DNA of 34,578 bases, from NCBI GenBank assembly GCA_002224055.1, contig AZLU01000240.1:26587-61164 (forward strand), written 5' to 3'. This DNA comes from Pezizomycotina sp. ARF18 (taxonomy: Eukaryota > Ascomycota). The notes beneath the pieces were generated by a model. The model made no database searches. It saw only the letters and a list, made by a program, of their open reading frames with translations, and was not told where the DNA came from. The position numbers were made by a program, and so were the translations under genes. Below, one piece after another: positions 1-14,338 of this stretch. Within the stretch, counting starts at the first letter, position 1. Each line of letters opens with the position of its first letter.

Positions 1-589
1 TTCTTTAACGATAGTAACAACTAATAAGATTACTGATAACCTGGTATAATCGAGTAATATTGACAAGTAGATACGAAAGTAAATCATCCATATTATGTAC
101 AAAACATTCGGTTAACGAAAAGTAGAATTATGGAACTCTAGTGAATTGGAGATAGAAAGGATGGAACGAACTGGAAGTTCTTGTACTGAAATTGTTTACT
201 GTAAAGCGGGCCTACCTACCACGTGCGGGCAATTAATAAAAAAGATGGAAGTTTAATAAAAAAAAAATAATAAATAAAAAAAAATAAATAAATAAAAAAA
301 TAAAAAAAAAAAATAAAAAAAAAAAAATAAAAAAAAATGACCCACTAAAAAACACAGCTGTCCTTGACGTACTAAGTAGATCTTCCAAGCTTTATTTTAA
401 AAGTACGATAGTGGTAGTAGTATCTAATTTTTTAACAAGGAAGTCAAACCACGTTCATTCATTAAGGCCTTTTCACCACGTCTCCTGCTAAACGAGAAGG
501 GAAACAGTGCCAATCTTGTAGACGTATCTTCTTTCGCGAAAAACTCACAGCTATACCAGGACCTTTCGGTTACATAATAATATACAAGA
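1..589. other. AT-rich upstream region of VMA1, no gene
   Basis: No coding pattern is visible on either strand. The stretch at about 250-337 is a simple A/T tract made of A runs broken by single T bases. The remainder is AT-rich and probably holds the VMA1 promoter and 5' UTR, but I recognise no specific factor site. Confidence 0.6.
250..337. repeat. A-rich simple sequence (A runs broken by T)
   Basis: About 88 nt consist almost only of A with single T bases every 3-12 positions. The repeat length is irregular, so it is low-complexity DNA rather than a clean tandem array. Its exact length is doubtful because of the indel errors seen across the window. Confidence 0.8.
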
Positions 590-2995
<2,406 letters not shown>

Positions 2996-3682
2996 AACGG
3001 CTGCCTGGAAAAAATATTTGCTTAAACTGTACCTTTTGTATCGCGTTTTTCTTTTGCGTCGATACTCTCTAACTCTTATATAAAAAAACCATCGACTATC
3101 CGTTGTTTTCTTTGCTTAATGATAAATGCCCTCCGAACAGCGCCCTTATGTTCCTTGCTATGCTTTCTAGCTACCTTTCTTTTTTTTTTTTTTTTTTTTT
3201 TTTTTTTGCCTGTACAAATTCAAAGTGGTCAGAGCGAACGGAAAGGAAAAGCACCTCCGACGTCTCGAAACATTAGCTTTTTTTTTTTTTTTTTTAAGTA
3301 TTATTAGGTACTATCGAATTCACGGCTGGAGGTTCTTTTTCTTTTCCTCATTATATTATATAAATTCTTTTCATCGTAGAAAAACTAAATCAGTATGAAA
3401 AAATTTAAACTTTGATTTCAATTATATTGACCAGTCATCGAGCGAATGCAAAGTGGACATTAAAGGAACGCTAGATAGCGCCAATGAAAGAACCCCGTGC
3501 GATACTAGTGAACCCAATAATCATACAAAACCCAATATCCAAAGAAAACCGCCATGTACCGTCCTTAACCATGAAAACTCCGAAGCATCCAATACGCCAG
3601 AAACATGCAAAGTCAAAAACGTGCGGGCTTAAGAGCTGAATTGCAAAGAAAGCAAGATACACAAAGTCTTTGACGTCTATAG
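2996..3682. other. Convergent intergenic region VMA1 / histidine kinase
   Basis: Both flanking genes end into this 0.7 kb gap, so it holds their 3' UTRs and polyadenylation regions. It contains a 28-nt T run at 3180-3207 and an 18-nt T run at 3278-3295. I see no gene. The small frames here are interrupted by the T runs and resemble no family I know. Confidence 0.6.
3180..3295. repeat. Two long poly(T) tracts
   Basis: T28 at 3180-3207 and T18 at 3278-3295 lie within the shared 3' region of VMA1 and the kinase gene. On the minus strand they read as poly(A). Confidence 0.85.
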
Positions 3683-6600
3683 TCATGTCCTCTTCTTAGC
3701 CAAAGCAACCACTTGATTCTGAAGGTCGATGTTGCGGAACGGTTTGAAAGAACGTCGTCCTATTATCGGACCGCAAAAGCAGTAGTTATGTATTAAATAT
3801 TTAAACTAATATATTCCGTATACTCAAGCCTAAGATTGTATTTAGGCTTACCATGCCAGCCTGCATCATCTCCTCAACTACACGGAGAAAAATAGTATAG
3901 TTAGCTGTCAGGTTCTCAACAAAGCGGGCTTGGGGTATGAATTACTACATACTTTGACCGCTCTCGCATTTGCGGAGACACCCAGGATCGGAACATGGTC
4001 CTTGAATTCACCGGACTCCTCTCGCTCGCGATGATGATGGTCGCTTCAAGACCGTCCATGAGGGGCATTTCGCAGTCCTATACTCAATCCATTAGTACTT
4101 AAATGCAATCCAGATCAAGCTATGTAGACCAACAGAAAATAGTGATACCATCAAAACAGGTCAACGTCGAAGGCGTCGTCCTTTGAGTAAATGCTGTACT
4201 TCGACCTGCTCAGCACGTCCAAAGCTTCGACGCCATTGTTGGCCAGGAAAGTCTTGCACTCCAAAGAAACAAACTGTTTCTGCAGCACCCTCTGGTTGAC
4301 CAGGTTGTCCTCGACGATGAGAACAGAGTAACCCAGCGACTTCTTGCCCGGCGGCGGAGGTTTGGTCTTCTACCGGACGACGCTTCAGCGGTTAAGCGCA
4401 TTTTCCGTTAGAATGGAAGCCGGCGGCACCCGTTGGCGTTTCGTGATCGGGACGTTGCCCTCTCGCAGCTTTGATGTAGTACGAAAAAGCGCTCCCGACG
4501 CCTTCTTCGGAGTGAACACCGATTTCGCCACCGTGAGCTGCGCGAGCTTTCGAGATATGAAAAGACCCAAACCTTTACAATTTTGAGGTGTTAGAGGAAG
4601 ACAAATAGGATAAAACAATAGAACTAATCTACTTACCAGACCCGCCTAGATGCCCAGACAAAAGATAGAATATAATTAGCTTTCGCACTCACTACTACGG
4701 AATGTTCGTAAATATCGATCTCACCGTAATGAACCTATTATTACAATTTAGCGAAATCTTATAGCTATTCCGAGTGATCGGGGGTTCACTTACATGAGTC
4801 TTAGGAACCTGGTAGAATCTCTGGAAGAGAACCTTTGCTTCGTTCTCGCTAATCCCAATACCAGAGTCCTAAAGATGAAGCCAAATTTAGTGACTTTTTC
4901 CTGTTTTCAAGAGAACACTTCAAGGAAAAGAGTCTAAACATTTGATTACCTGCACTGTAACCATTATATAGATAGGTTTCCGTCGCCTAGCTTCAAGTTT
5001 GATGCTACCTTGGTTGCCTTTTGATCTGACTGTCCTTGGAATTAGCGTCTTTCGTAAGATACACTGACTTGCGATGTTTCTTTGGTAGTTCATTGAAGCA
5101 CCGAGGTGTACAGTGATTTCTCGCTTCTTCTGCGGGGCAGTAAATTTAATTGCTGCACAAAAACCAGGTCAGCCGCCATTCTCCATGAGAATATCGAACT
5201 TACGGGTCTCTCCTACCGTTCGTTAATAAATTCACCTATTGACTGTTAGCATATGCCATATGTGAACCAAAGCCTCTTAGAGAACCTCACCAAAACTTGC
5301 GTGAACCTAGCTGGATCTGCTACCACCCATTCAACCTTAAGATCACGTATGACTGCTCGATCTATTTGACCATTTTCATGCTTATCAGTAGATCTGAAAA
5401 CGCATAGGAAAAGGGTATGTATTACCTCATATGCGATTTTGATATCTCTAGCCTCGAACTCGCTCTGGAACATAGACAACCCTGTGCTTACGACTTCATG
5501 GATTCGATTCTGTTGGGCTGACATTCAATAGCTCGGAATCAAGTTTGCCTAATGATGCGTCAGTGATTCTTTCTTCTATATCATTCGTATTAGAAATGCA
5601 GAAAGGGACCAACTTACTGAGGACTAGAATATCATCGACAATACGTTTCTGGAAGCCAACGCATAATAGTATGGTCTGACACGATCATCGATACTGTCTA
5701 GGTCAACGCTCTCTTCGTCAAGTTCTTCAATAATAGCTTCGGCGGACTGAAGAATTGCACTGAGCGGATTCGTAGCTCATGAGATGTAACTATAAGGAAG
5801 AAAGAAAATCAAGCATATCAGTCAGCGTATTAAGCATGTGAAGTATAAAGGAGTGACATACCGTCAATGAAAGCCTCTTGTTGCACTTTCATCTCGATTG
5901 CTACCTCCTTGAGAGACCGTTCCCTCTCTTCGGCAGCCTTGATTTCAGAAATATCGACCATGGTTGCGTAGAAACCGATACGCTCTTTGGTCCTCTGGTT
6001 GAGAATGACGTTCATATCTACTCGACACCACTTAAAGTTGGTCTCTTTCTCGTCATACACGCCATTGACGAATTCTACACATCTGAACTCGGAATGGAAC
6101 GGTGCTCCTAATATCTTCCTTAGCATCTGCTTTGTTTTCAAGAATGAATCAATATGAACAACTCACCTTCCATTACGGCCGCGATGAATCCTGAGACAAC
6201 TGCCTCCCGATCAGCTTTGTGGATATGACCGGGCCATGTTTCCAGTCTATCGGTAGGGGCAGCATTGTAGCTTCGTGCCATCTGTTCCATGAATATTATT
6301 AGTTTTTCAGATATCGCTCTAGTACTTTTCATAAGAAATGTATTAATCAACGAACGCTTTGTTTGCATATGTGACGTTGCCTTCTTTATCAATCAGCTTA
6401 ACGCCAATAACCATGGATTCGGCGATGTGTATAAACTCGAGTTCAGCATCCTTGAGATGATCGCCTAAGGTGGAATCTGTTCCCCGGTTCAAGCTGCTTG
6501 TTATCTTCGTCACCTAGTATTATGAGCAAATTGTAAGCCATAAAGGACACTAAAATGTAATGAGTAAGAATTTATCCTTACTTTCGCATTCCTTATAAAT

Positions 6601-8255
6601 GGCAGCAAGACGACGTTTCAGCACCGCAGTTAAGGATGAGCTAAGCTGCCGTTTCAAAGCTTCGGTCCACAGCATTAATCGTTGTCAAATGGTCGCCTGG
6701 GATTGATCCTAGTATAATTACCATCGCAACCCGGTCATCCTCCTCGTCCAGGACTGGATTGTAACAGCTATATTGCAGTTAATTTGAACGTCGTTGATTT
6801 CAATTCCCCCGAGCAAGCCATCGCTGATGAGATTCCGGCGTATCTGCATGCGAGACTTCATGAGGATAACTCGGCGGATGTCGTCCTCGAAGCCATGGTG
6901 CCTTTTCCTGCTCGGGACGAACTTGTAGGTAGCGCACTCTGCTCGGGGTTGAGTCTACGAGTAAGCTTGAGTGTACACTCGTTGCTCCCCCTAGCGACTT
7001 GGTAGAGTGCTACGAATGGTGCGTCAAATGGGTTCGAATCGAGAGCTTCAGCTACAAGAGGGAAGAAATCATTCTCGTCACTCGAAACCGCAGATGCTCG
7101 TCCGAAGCTTGCAGCGTCAATAGTCTGCGCCGGAAAAGCTGTTTTCCCGTCGTTTCGAGGTTTGCACTATAACACCAGCAACAACTCATCGATTACGATT
7201 GGCGTAGCACTCCAATTATGATACGTCTCTCCAATGTAAGCTCCTTTCCAGTGTCATTGGCACGCTATTGATGGAATGGAATTCCACTGTACGCAGAATC
7301 GACCCATTGGTATATGTGATCGGTTAGGTTCTCGCGGCCCTTCGAGAGCGGCTCTCCCATCTGAGCGGATTCTCGACCAGGCCAACGGACGTCGCATAGC
7401 CGACGTTATGCAGACACAAAAACTCGGGTCCGTAGAAGAGGCAAGCCGGATAGGTGCGTTCATGACATAGTTGACCAATGCTCGAATTGCCTATCGAAAA
7501 TATACATCAGAATCCGTAAGAGAAAAAAAAAAAAAACGTAGCTTGATACTCCATATTCATACCGGTGACCACTTGTGTATGTTTCCGAGGGAAGTTTTTG
7601 ACCTATATCAAGGAAGAGTAGGGTCATCAGCGGTCAGAGCTATCTCTACAACGGAACGAATCTACTCAATCATCTTCTGATAGAGCACGTTACCATGAAA
7701 CAGAGTGCAGCAGCTTGTGATGTAGCCGCATCTCCATCGAAAACCCAATCGGAACCTTCCTCTCTATCCAATCCAGCGACTGCGGTTGGTCCACCAGCGA
7801 ACCTTCATCAACAGGCTGAGAAAACGAAAGCCGCGCTCCACAGCAACCCTAGCAAACGCATCCGCTGGCAATTTCGACGTGAAATCCACAACCTTCGAGA
7901 AGTCATGCGTGACATCATCGTCGATAGCCACGATCGAAGCACCCGTGATAACCCTGTACCGGTTATTGTTGATGGCCGTACTTGTCCACCTCAGCGAGCT
8001 GCCGCTCCACGTGTTCGAAGTGGTACCGCGCCAGCTGGTTGCTGAAGACGCTAAAATCTTCGTCCGCGCCGAGGGACTCGTAGGCTTCGTTTTTGAAGAT
8101 GATGGAGTCGTAGATTCTCCTGCGCGGAGGCGATGTTGCTCTTCCTGAACTTTTCGACGTCGAGGATGACCGTCGGGCGGGAATCGAGCCGCAAACTCGA
8201 AGAGGTCGACGTTGTGGCCGGGGACGCCGAGGTAAGGCGAGGGTCCCGGAATCAT
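3683..8255 (-). CDS. Hybrid sensor histidine kinase (GAF-like, PAS/PAC, HisKA, HATPase, receiver)
   Basis: Cytosolic fungal hybrid kinase; by family it autophosphorylates on His, passes phosphate to its own receiver Asp, and then to an HPt protein of the Ypd1 type. The chosen start is ATG at 8255-8253 (MIPGPSPYLGVPGHN). Next come a poorly legible GAF-like region (about 7600-6600), a PAS core (MVIGVKLIDKEGNVTYANKA near 6425-6365), and PAC (YATMVDISEIKAAEERER near 5970-5915). The H-box is SHELRNPLSAILQSAEAI with the His codon at 5779-5781. An N-box region lies near 5330-5250, and the G-box GGSGLGLFISRKL near 4645-4540. The receiver has SVLIVEDN near 4325, phosphoacceptor Asp at 4075-4077 in LILMDCEMPLMDG, and SKPFRN near 3740. 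TGA is at 3683-3685. Clear introns: 3760-3851, 4078-4148, 4573-4636. No transmembrane segment was seen. Frequent frameshifts; I do not assign a fungal HK class. Confidence 0.92.
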
Positions 8256-8624
8256 GTAGATTACTGGTGGTTATGATCGATGAGTCGATCTCCCGCCTCG
8301 CCTGTGGCACGAGTCCCTTCTGGGTTGTTGAAGAAAGCGTGTACCAACTTTGTAGTTCAGTGAGTGTCTAAGCCAATATGATTACGGGTTCGACTTTGTC
8401 AAAAAAAAGAGAAACAATAATCAAAATGAGCGACTGAATTTGAATATAAAGGAGCGAAGAGTGGTCGTCACAGCTGATGCACCCGTGAAAGTCGGTGATC
8501 AAGTTCGTGATATTATCAATGCTGATAGTATACAAATATTCAAGAAAGAGAGAGAAGAGCATAATGAAGTCGTGAAAACTTGGAAGTCTAGCTTTACGTC
8601 GTTACTTTGAGAATACTGTGCTTC

Positions 8625-8659
<35 letters not shown>
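8625..8659. repeat. Poly(T)-poly(A) head-to-head palindrome
   Basis: A run of 17 T is followed directly, without spacer, by 18 A. This is a perfect homopolymeric inverted repeat that could fold as a hairpin or cruciform. It lies about 370-405 bp upstream of the kinase start. Confidence 0.85.
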
Positions 8660-9010
8660 GAGACGGCAAACTTGCTTTTCGTTTTTTGGATCGTATATAG
8701 TATACTTATGTGAGTATATTATTGTAATATGCTAGCAATCGTTGACGCTCACTTACTTCCCCTTTGAAGCCATCGAATAAACACAAGTAGCAAGTGACGA
8801 CGTCAACCCGCCATGAAACATAAAAGTAAAACAAAAAAAAAACCATCGGCGGACTCTGGACTAGCTAGCTTTAAAATTAAAAAAGAGGTAGATCGAGGCG
8901 TGATGATCTGGAACGGACCAACAAACGCAGAAGGTAAGACGTGTGTATCACTCACTGACAGTAACGAAATATAGAAATGCCGAAAGGAAAACAAATAAAT
9001 AAATGAATAA

Positions 9011-9097
9011 TAGATAAATAGATAAATAGATAAATAGATAAATAGATAAATAGATAAATAGATAAATAGATAAATAGATAAATAGATAAATAGATAA
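9011..9097. repeat. Tandem octamer array, unit TAGATAAA, about 11 copies
   Basis: The 8-bp unit TAGATAAA repeats without visible interruption from 9011 to 9097. Each unit contains AGATAA, which matches the WGATAR consensus of fungal GATA factors. The flanks at about 8993-9010 hold degenerate AAATAAATGAATAA copies. Because 8 is not a multiple of 3, all frames translate into a repeating I/Y/L/S/F peptide. Confidence 0.9.
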
Positions 9098-9393
9098 TGA
9101 ACCAACCCCAAGAGTGGATGGACTACCAATATCATAGCTAAATAAAGAGAACTAAGGTTTAAAAAAGAAGGGATTGTGTAGGTTAAAAAGTAGTGCTGCT
9201 TTCTTCGCGGCCAAAATTTTGAGTTGATAGAATGTCAATATGGAAAGAGGCAGAAATGGGTTTAAGGACAATAATCCCATGTATATATGATAGTTTATTA
9301 ATAAATGATGTAGGAGAACGTCAAATAGGCCCAAATATGCGCTGAAGAGGATGTGATAATACTATAACATAAGAATGCTTTTGTTGATTAAAG

Positions 9394-9409
9394 TATACAT
9401 ATATGTATA
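9394..9409. repeat. 16-bp perfect AT palindrome
   Basis: TATACATATATGTATA is its own reverse complement. It sits about 310 bp downstream of the proposed TRK stop, within AT-rich DNA, where such palindromes arise easily by chance. Confidence 0.6.
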
Positions 9410-9717
9410 TAAATATATTAGGAAATTAACGCCCGAGAAGATACTATTCCAAGGTCCAAACTGTGCAGCAAGTCATGCTTCTAAGGAAACAGGAAATCGT
9501 AAGGACTGATAAAAGTACACTAGAATGAGAGGGTTTATGGAAATGAAAACAGGAATACGCTACGTAGATTCATGAGTGTGTTTGCCTTCTTTTTGCGTTC
9601 TCTTTTAACAGCCAATGAACGACGGACGCCAGTATCTAAATTAAAGGGAAAGAAAATGAAGAAGCTCGAAAGAGCGGGAATGAAAGGCAAACTTCATCTA
9701 GAAAACATCAAACGCTG

Positions 9718-12700
9718 TTACTTTTTTTTTTTTTTTTTTTTTCAGAGTCGGGGAAGGGAAAAGTTATGGCCTTGGTATCCTCGGGGATGGGAGGCATGTC
9801 TGCAAAAGTCACCCTTCTGTGTCCGTCGCGAAGGAATTCGCCTTCGGATTTCTAATCTTGCTGCGTCTCGTCCCGCCCCGAAACACGCGCGAAATTATTT
9901 GAAACTCCGGACTTAGCGCTCATCGTCCGGGGAAAGCCTGGGCCGCCGAGTGTCGACGCCATGGAGTTCCGGCGCTGGTGCCGTATTATAGCATCTTCCG
10001 CCTCCTTGGCTGCAGCGATTCGGAAGGAAGAAGGATAGCGCGGTCAAGCTCGTATGGGAGACCTCTGTGGCGACCGCGAATCTGCATCATTATGATGATG
10101 AACTTGCTGAACGGGGTGAACTGGGCTGAAAAGGACGCATTCGTATTCGGGTACCCGAGACTCATACCGACCGTGCCGTAGGCGCTGACGACCTCGAACA
10201 GGATTGAAAACTGAGTGAAGGCCTGGTCCAGAAAAATATGAGGTCAGTTGCGGAAAGAAACTAAGTGGCTGGAACAATTATCTTTGACATATTGAAGCTT
10301 ACATAGTCACTACGATTCTCGATGTGGCCGCCTTCGGCAATGCAAATAAAGAAAAACCCCAAGAATATGTACCACAAGTCGAACGAAAGTTGTTTTCGTA
10401 GATGTGCGCCGATAACGACGGCTCCCTGTTTTTTTTCCGCTTCGAGTTCGGCATTACCGTAGATTCCGAGAGACTTCTCTTCGTACACATTCGTTCTACG
10501 AACGCTAATCGCGATCGGGAAGATAGAAATGTACATCATGACTTATGAATATAACTTGTTAGTAATTGTCATATCATGAAATAATGCTTTTAGTGGAACC
10601 ACATACTCATGTAGCTAACTTGGATAGCAGGATGAAGTTCAGCCAAGTTGACGCAAGCAAAACCGGCCGTTCTGGTTGACACAGCCTGGAACGTTGCATC
10701 GAGAATACGGTAACCGACCGGAATAGTAGTGACGGTGGAGTCTCTGAGGTCAAGGATGATGAAGAGAGTCATATCCACAACGTTCAGAATGATGAGAATT
10801 GCAAACAGCCACCATGTTGCTTTACTCGGGAAAAGGAGCGTGAAGCATCGACGAGGGTGATCCAACAGGAAGTGCAGACACTCTCTCACCGATACGTCTT
10901 CCGGAAGGATTTTCCAAAATAACCAGATTTTGAAGCGCAGGAAGCAAGGGAACCCTGTATTGCGATGATGATCAAAAACATCATGACTATGAGAACCCAG
11001 GTAACCGTACTGAAAGAGCTCATCGAATCTGGCGTGAGCGTGAATCCGAGATCCGTGAATGCAGAGGATCCTGTGAAAATGCCCCTGTACCAATAAAGAT
11101 ATTGTTAGAATATATTGGCCCTTTTTTGTTTTTCGTTTCTCGTCCTCAGCGCAATCGTACATACCACCAGACGCTATTGACGCCCTCGTCATGGATCATT
11201 TTCTTGTATTTTGGGCGTGCAAAATCCAAGGCACTAGACAGATATAACTAAAAATCTGCCAAAACACCGTATAACCGACAAGAATCCAAGCTAAGACCTT
11301 TAATGACCTATACTCGATTCCACCCAGTTCGTCTCTTTGCTCATCTGTCAAGTCAACGAAGGCGAATTGCGGCCGATTGTCGGAGTATACGAGAGGTATG
11401 GCATAGGCTCCATTGTCTTCCGAGATGCTGGGCTAGAACTTCGATGCCTTTTGAAAGTATTTGACAGCGCTTTTTCGAACGTAGCACTCTTCGGAAACAT
11501 TCGTTCCATAGTTCCTTTAGCGGCATCCGAGATTCGCCTCATCCTTAGCCTGGGCCCGCTGGCGTGTGTTGTGGCTGGCGCCTCGATAGTGATGGTTTTC
11601 TTAACAGGTTCAATTGTGTCTTCCCCATTTACAGGATGATTTTCGTCGTTGTGCCCTCCATCGTATCGTCAATATTTGCACGTATCACGCCACCTACATC
11701 AGATCCCATTAATATCTTACTTTAATAGTAAAAGCTAGAAAAAATCAACCATACCATTTTCGAATTCCCGAGGGCTAGGGATCCGGAGGGCCGCAGAATC
11801 TTTTCTCCCACGACCTCTTTGCGTTTCAACAAATGCTATGTGTTGTGCTGTCGGTGAAAAGGGAGGATTCTCTTCTTCCTCATCATCATCCGCAATGGCA
11901 AAATCGTCCTCGTTGTCTTTGTTATTCACGCTATTCGATGTGTCTCCTCTGTTAGTCGCCGTAGGCCGGAGGTTGGTGGTCTTTTGTAGACAACCTAAGT
12001 GTTAGTTTTTCGTGCGAGGTAAAGACGAGAGAAGAAAGTAATTTTGGACGAACCTGTCGGATTTCTCTGGTCAATTGGATGGCCGTCGGGTTGTCCATTG
12101 ACTTCAGTAGACCGTCTGCCGCGGATCGAGGATGCGGTAGTCTGCTCCGGCTCTGTTTGAGGCCGATGAAGCACCCGAATTGTACGATTACCCACGCCAC
12201 GTTCCTCACATTCGGGTTGTCGACCTCTTTAGACTTTGTTCGACGAGTAATAAGTCGTTCCTTTGCCTCCTGGACTGCAATTGTTTTTCAAAATGTCAGT
12301 TTTGTAATGAATATATAGCTGACAAGGACCGCTCCTTATGGGGAAATACAGCAGAAACTCCGGAAGGTTTCAACCACTCACCAACTGTTTGGAAACGTTT
12401 TTCGAACCAATAAAGGCGCACATAGACGACAGCAGTATTTATAACAATGGGTTTGCAATCATTGCTATTAAAGTGAGAACGATCTGAAGTGGATAACATC
12501 GTTAATAATCGGAAAACAGCTAAAAGATAGAGACCAGTTGCACTCACTGCTGATAAAGGGTGATTGTATTCAGATCAACTCTAACAAAAAGGTCAGCAAC
12601 AAATAGCTATCGGAATTTGTCAAAGAAGGAAGGAACTAACGTGTTCAATCCTGATTGTGTCGAAGACCCGGAGGCATGGAACAAACAGTCGATGTAAGCC

Positions 12701-12892
12701 ATGTTTTTCACGGGATATAACAATACGGAGCCTAGTAGGGCCATTCCAATGATAAATATATCTAGACAATAATGGTAGCTGCATGTTAGCAACGTCCATC
12801 TAAAACCTGTCAACGAATAGGCTATACGCACAATGGATTGTAATGAAGTTCAGCCGGGGCCGCGCTGGAACCCATGACGGTAGAGTAACCAT
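9718..12892 (-). CDS. TRK1: TRK-family potassium transporter
   Basis: Plasma-membrane high-affinity K+ uptake system of the TRK/HKT superfamily, built of four M1-P-M2 units. The start ATG at 12892-12890 gives MVTLPSWVPARPRLNFITIH. Unit 1 has the filter STQSGLNT near 12650. It is followed by VDLNTITLYQQ and an M2 helix ending RLYWFEKRFQ. A long hydrophilic loop (about 12270-11380) includes an acidic D/E-rich stretch near 11890. Unit 2 has TDLGFTLTPDSM near 11030, unit 3 AVSTRTAGFA near 10670 and the helix ISIFPIAISVRRTNVYEEKS, and unit 4 FEVVSAYGTVGMSLGYP near 10180. The tail includes RRVTFADMPPIPEDTKA near 9800, then poly-Lys. Introns: 12762-12827, 12581-12640, 12484-12547, 12270-12381, plus others downstream. 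The C-terminal end is uncertain: an in-frame TAG lies at 9852-9854, and the later TAA at 9718-9720 depends on the length of a T21 run. TRK1 versus TRK2 cannot be told. Confidence 0.94.
9722..9742. repeat. Poly(T) run at the TRK C-terminal end
   Basis: T21 on the plus strand reads as A21 on the coding strand, directly after codons for F-P-D-S-E. It would encode a lysine run before a TAA if its true length puts that stop in frame. Confidence 0.75.
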
Positions 12893-14305
12893 TTTTGTGT
12901 TTGAATTTAGCTTGAATACGACGGAGAGTGCAATTGAAGCAAATAGAAGAATCGAAATTCGTCAGATGAGTTGATGATCGACCAGTGTAGCCAGTAGTTA
13001 CTGTTGACTTTCGTAAAGAACAGACCAGTACTCAGCCACAGCGGCGTCGTCCTCTAGCTCGTGCGAGTCCACGGATCTTTAAAACTCGGATCTCTCCAAA
13101 CGATTTCTGTCTTAAGAATTATCGATAAAGAGTTTGTCAAAGGGCAAAAAAAAAAGTTGTACGTTTCGGTGGCGACGGAGGTTGTTATAAAATGCTTTCC
13201 GTGTAACCCAACGCAGCCTTTTCCAGAGGCACGCGTGCTCCGATGAGTTCTTGGATAGACCTTTTTGAGTTCAGGTTTTTCTTCTTTCCGGGCTCAGCCA
13301 AGGTCCGAGAGGATCGAGCAAAAAGCAGGAAAACGCAAAAAACTGTCAAAAAACCTTCGTAGACATCGCCCAATGGTTTTTATTCTTTGAACTTTGTGAC
13401 GGTGTCTGAGGATGTTTTAGAAATTGGCTCTTCCTGGGTATTCAAGCACACTGAATCTGGGCGATAACTATTTTGTTAGAAACAACATGAACGGCCGCAT
13501 ATAACGTACGGCAACCTTTGACATTAATGGCTTGAAAAGGACCAAGGTCGACACTCTTGGAAATAGGAGCAATATAGAACATCGCATTGGTCCATTTTTA
13601 AGCAAGAAAACAGGAAATCCCGGGAGAAGAAAATGGGAATGCAAGAACGGGGCGGACCGGAAAAAACGGTGGACTTCGGAAGTAAAATCCCAGGTGTAAA
13701 TGTATGGTGGAGTGGAAAAAAGAAACGTACATTGACCAGCCAAGGAGGATCGGGTGTAGTCCGGACGAAAATGATCGATGGGACCGAAAAGGCGAACAAG
13801 CGTACAAACGAAGCGAACGAGGGACAGGCGAGAATGAAAGGTTATAGGAGAACCGTGGGACTGGGAAAAACGAGTGTCTGATGCCGCAATTTGTTGACTT
13901 CTTTATGCCCTTTTTTTACAACCCTTTTTTAAAATTGATTCTATTGTTCGATGGCGAGTGTTGGGAGGGGAGGAGGGGGAAGTGGACTGTATAGGAAGGA
14001 AAAAGGAAGAGGAAGAAAAGGAAAATAAAAGAATAGTCAGAAACGGCCGGCGATTCGCCTTAAAAAAGGGAATTGGTTTGAGGAAAAACAGAAGAAGAAT
14101 AACTAATAGCTAACTTGAGGATGAACAAGTACGAAAAGTTAGCGAGATTGACTAAAACCAAAGGCGAGAAGGCGCGGCTGAAGGAAAATACAATTCTAAT
14201 ACTAGTACTAGAAGAGGAAGAAAGGAGGAAGAGAAAGAAGGATGAAGAAGAAGCCAAGTAATTTTTTTTTTTTTGAAGGAAACAGGGAAATAAATTTTGC
14301 GGAGC

Positions 14306-14338
<33 letters not shown>

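Larger units (their letters stand above)
8256..9717. other. Intergenic: kinase upstream region and TRK 3' region
   Basis: Both flanking genes read leftward, so this gap holds the promoter/5' UTR of the kinase and the 3' UTR of the TRK gene. It contains the T17A18 palindrome at 8625-8659, an octamer tandem array at 9011-9097 and a 16-bp AT palindrome at 9394-9409. I see no coding gene; the long minus-strand frame at 8803-9135 is simply the octamer array translated. Confidence 0.6.

Noticed and set aside
6995-7060. tRNA-like pattern (TAGCGACTTGG... then GGGTTCGAATC, resembling A and B boxes)
   Set aside because: The T-stem does not pair and there is no anticodon stem or acceptor stem. The region is coding for the GAF-like part of the kinase on the minus strand.
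8347-8405. Second tRNA-like pattern (TAGTTCAGTGAG and GGGTTCGACT)
   Set aside because: The span is too short, the T-arm is mismatched, the acceptor strands do not pair convincingly, and no T-run terminator follows.
8803-9135. 110-codon minus-strand frame with repeated IYLSIYLF
   Set aside because: It is a translation of the TAGATAAA octamer array, not a gene.
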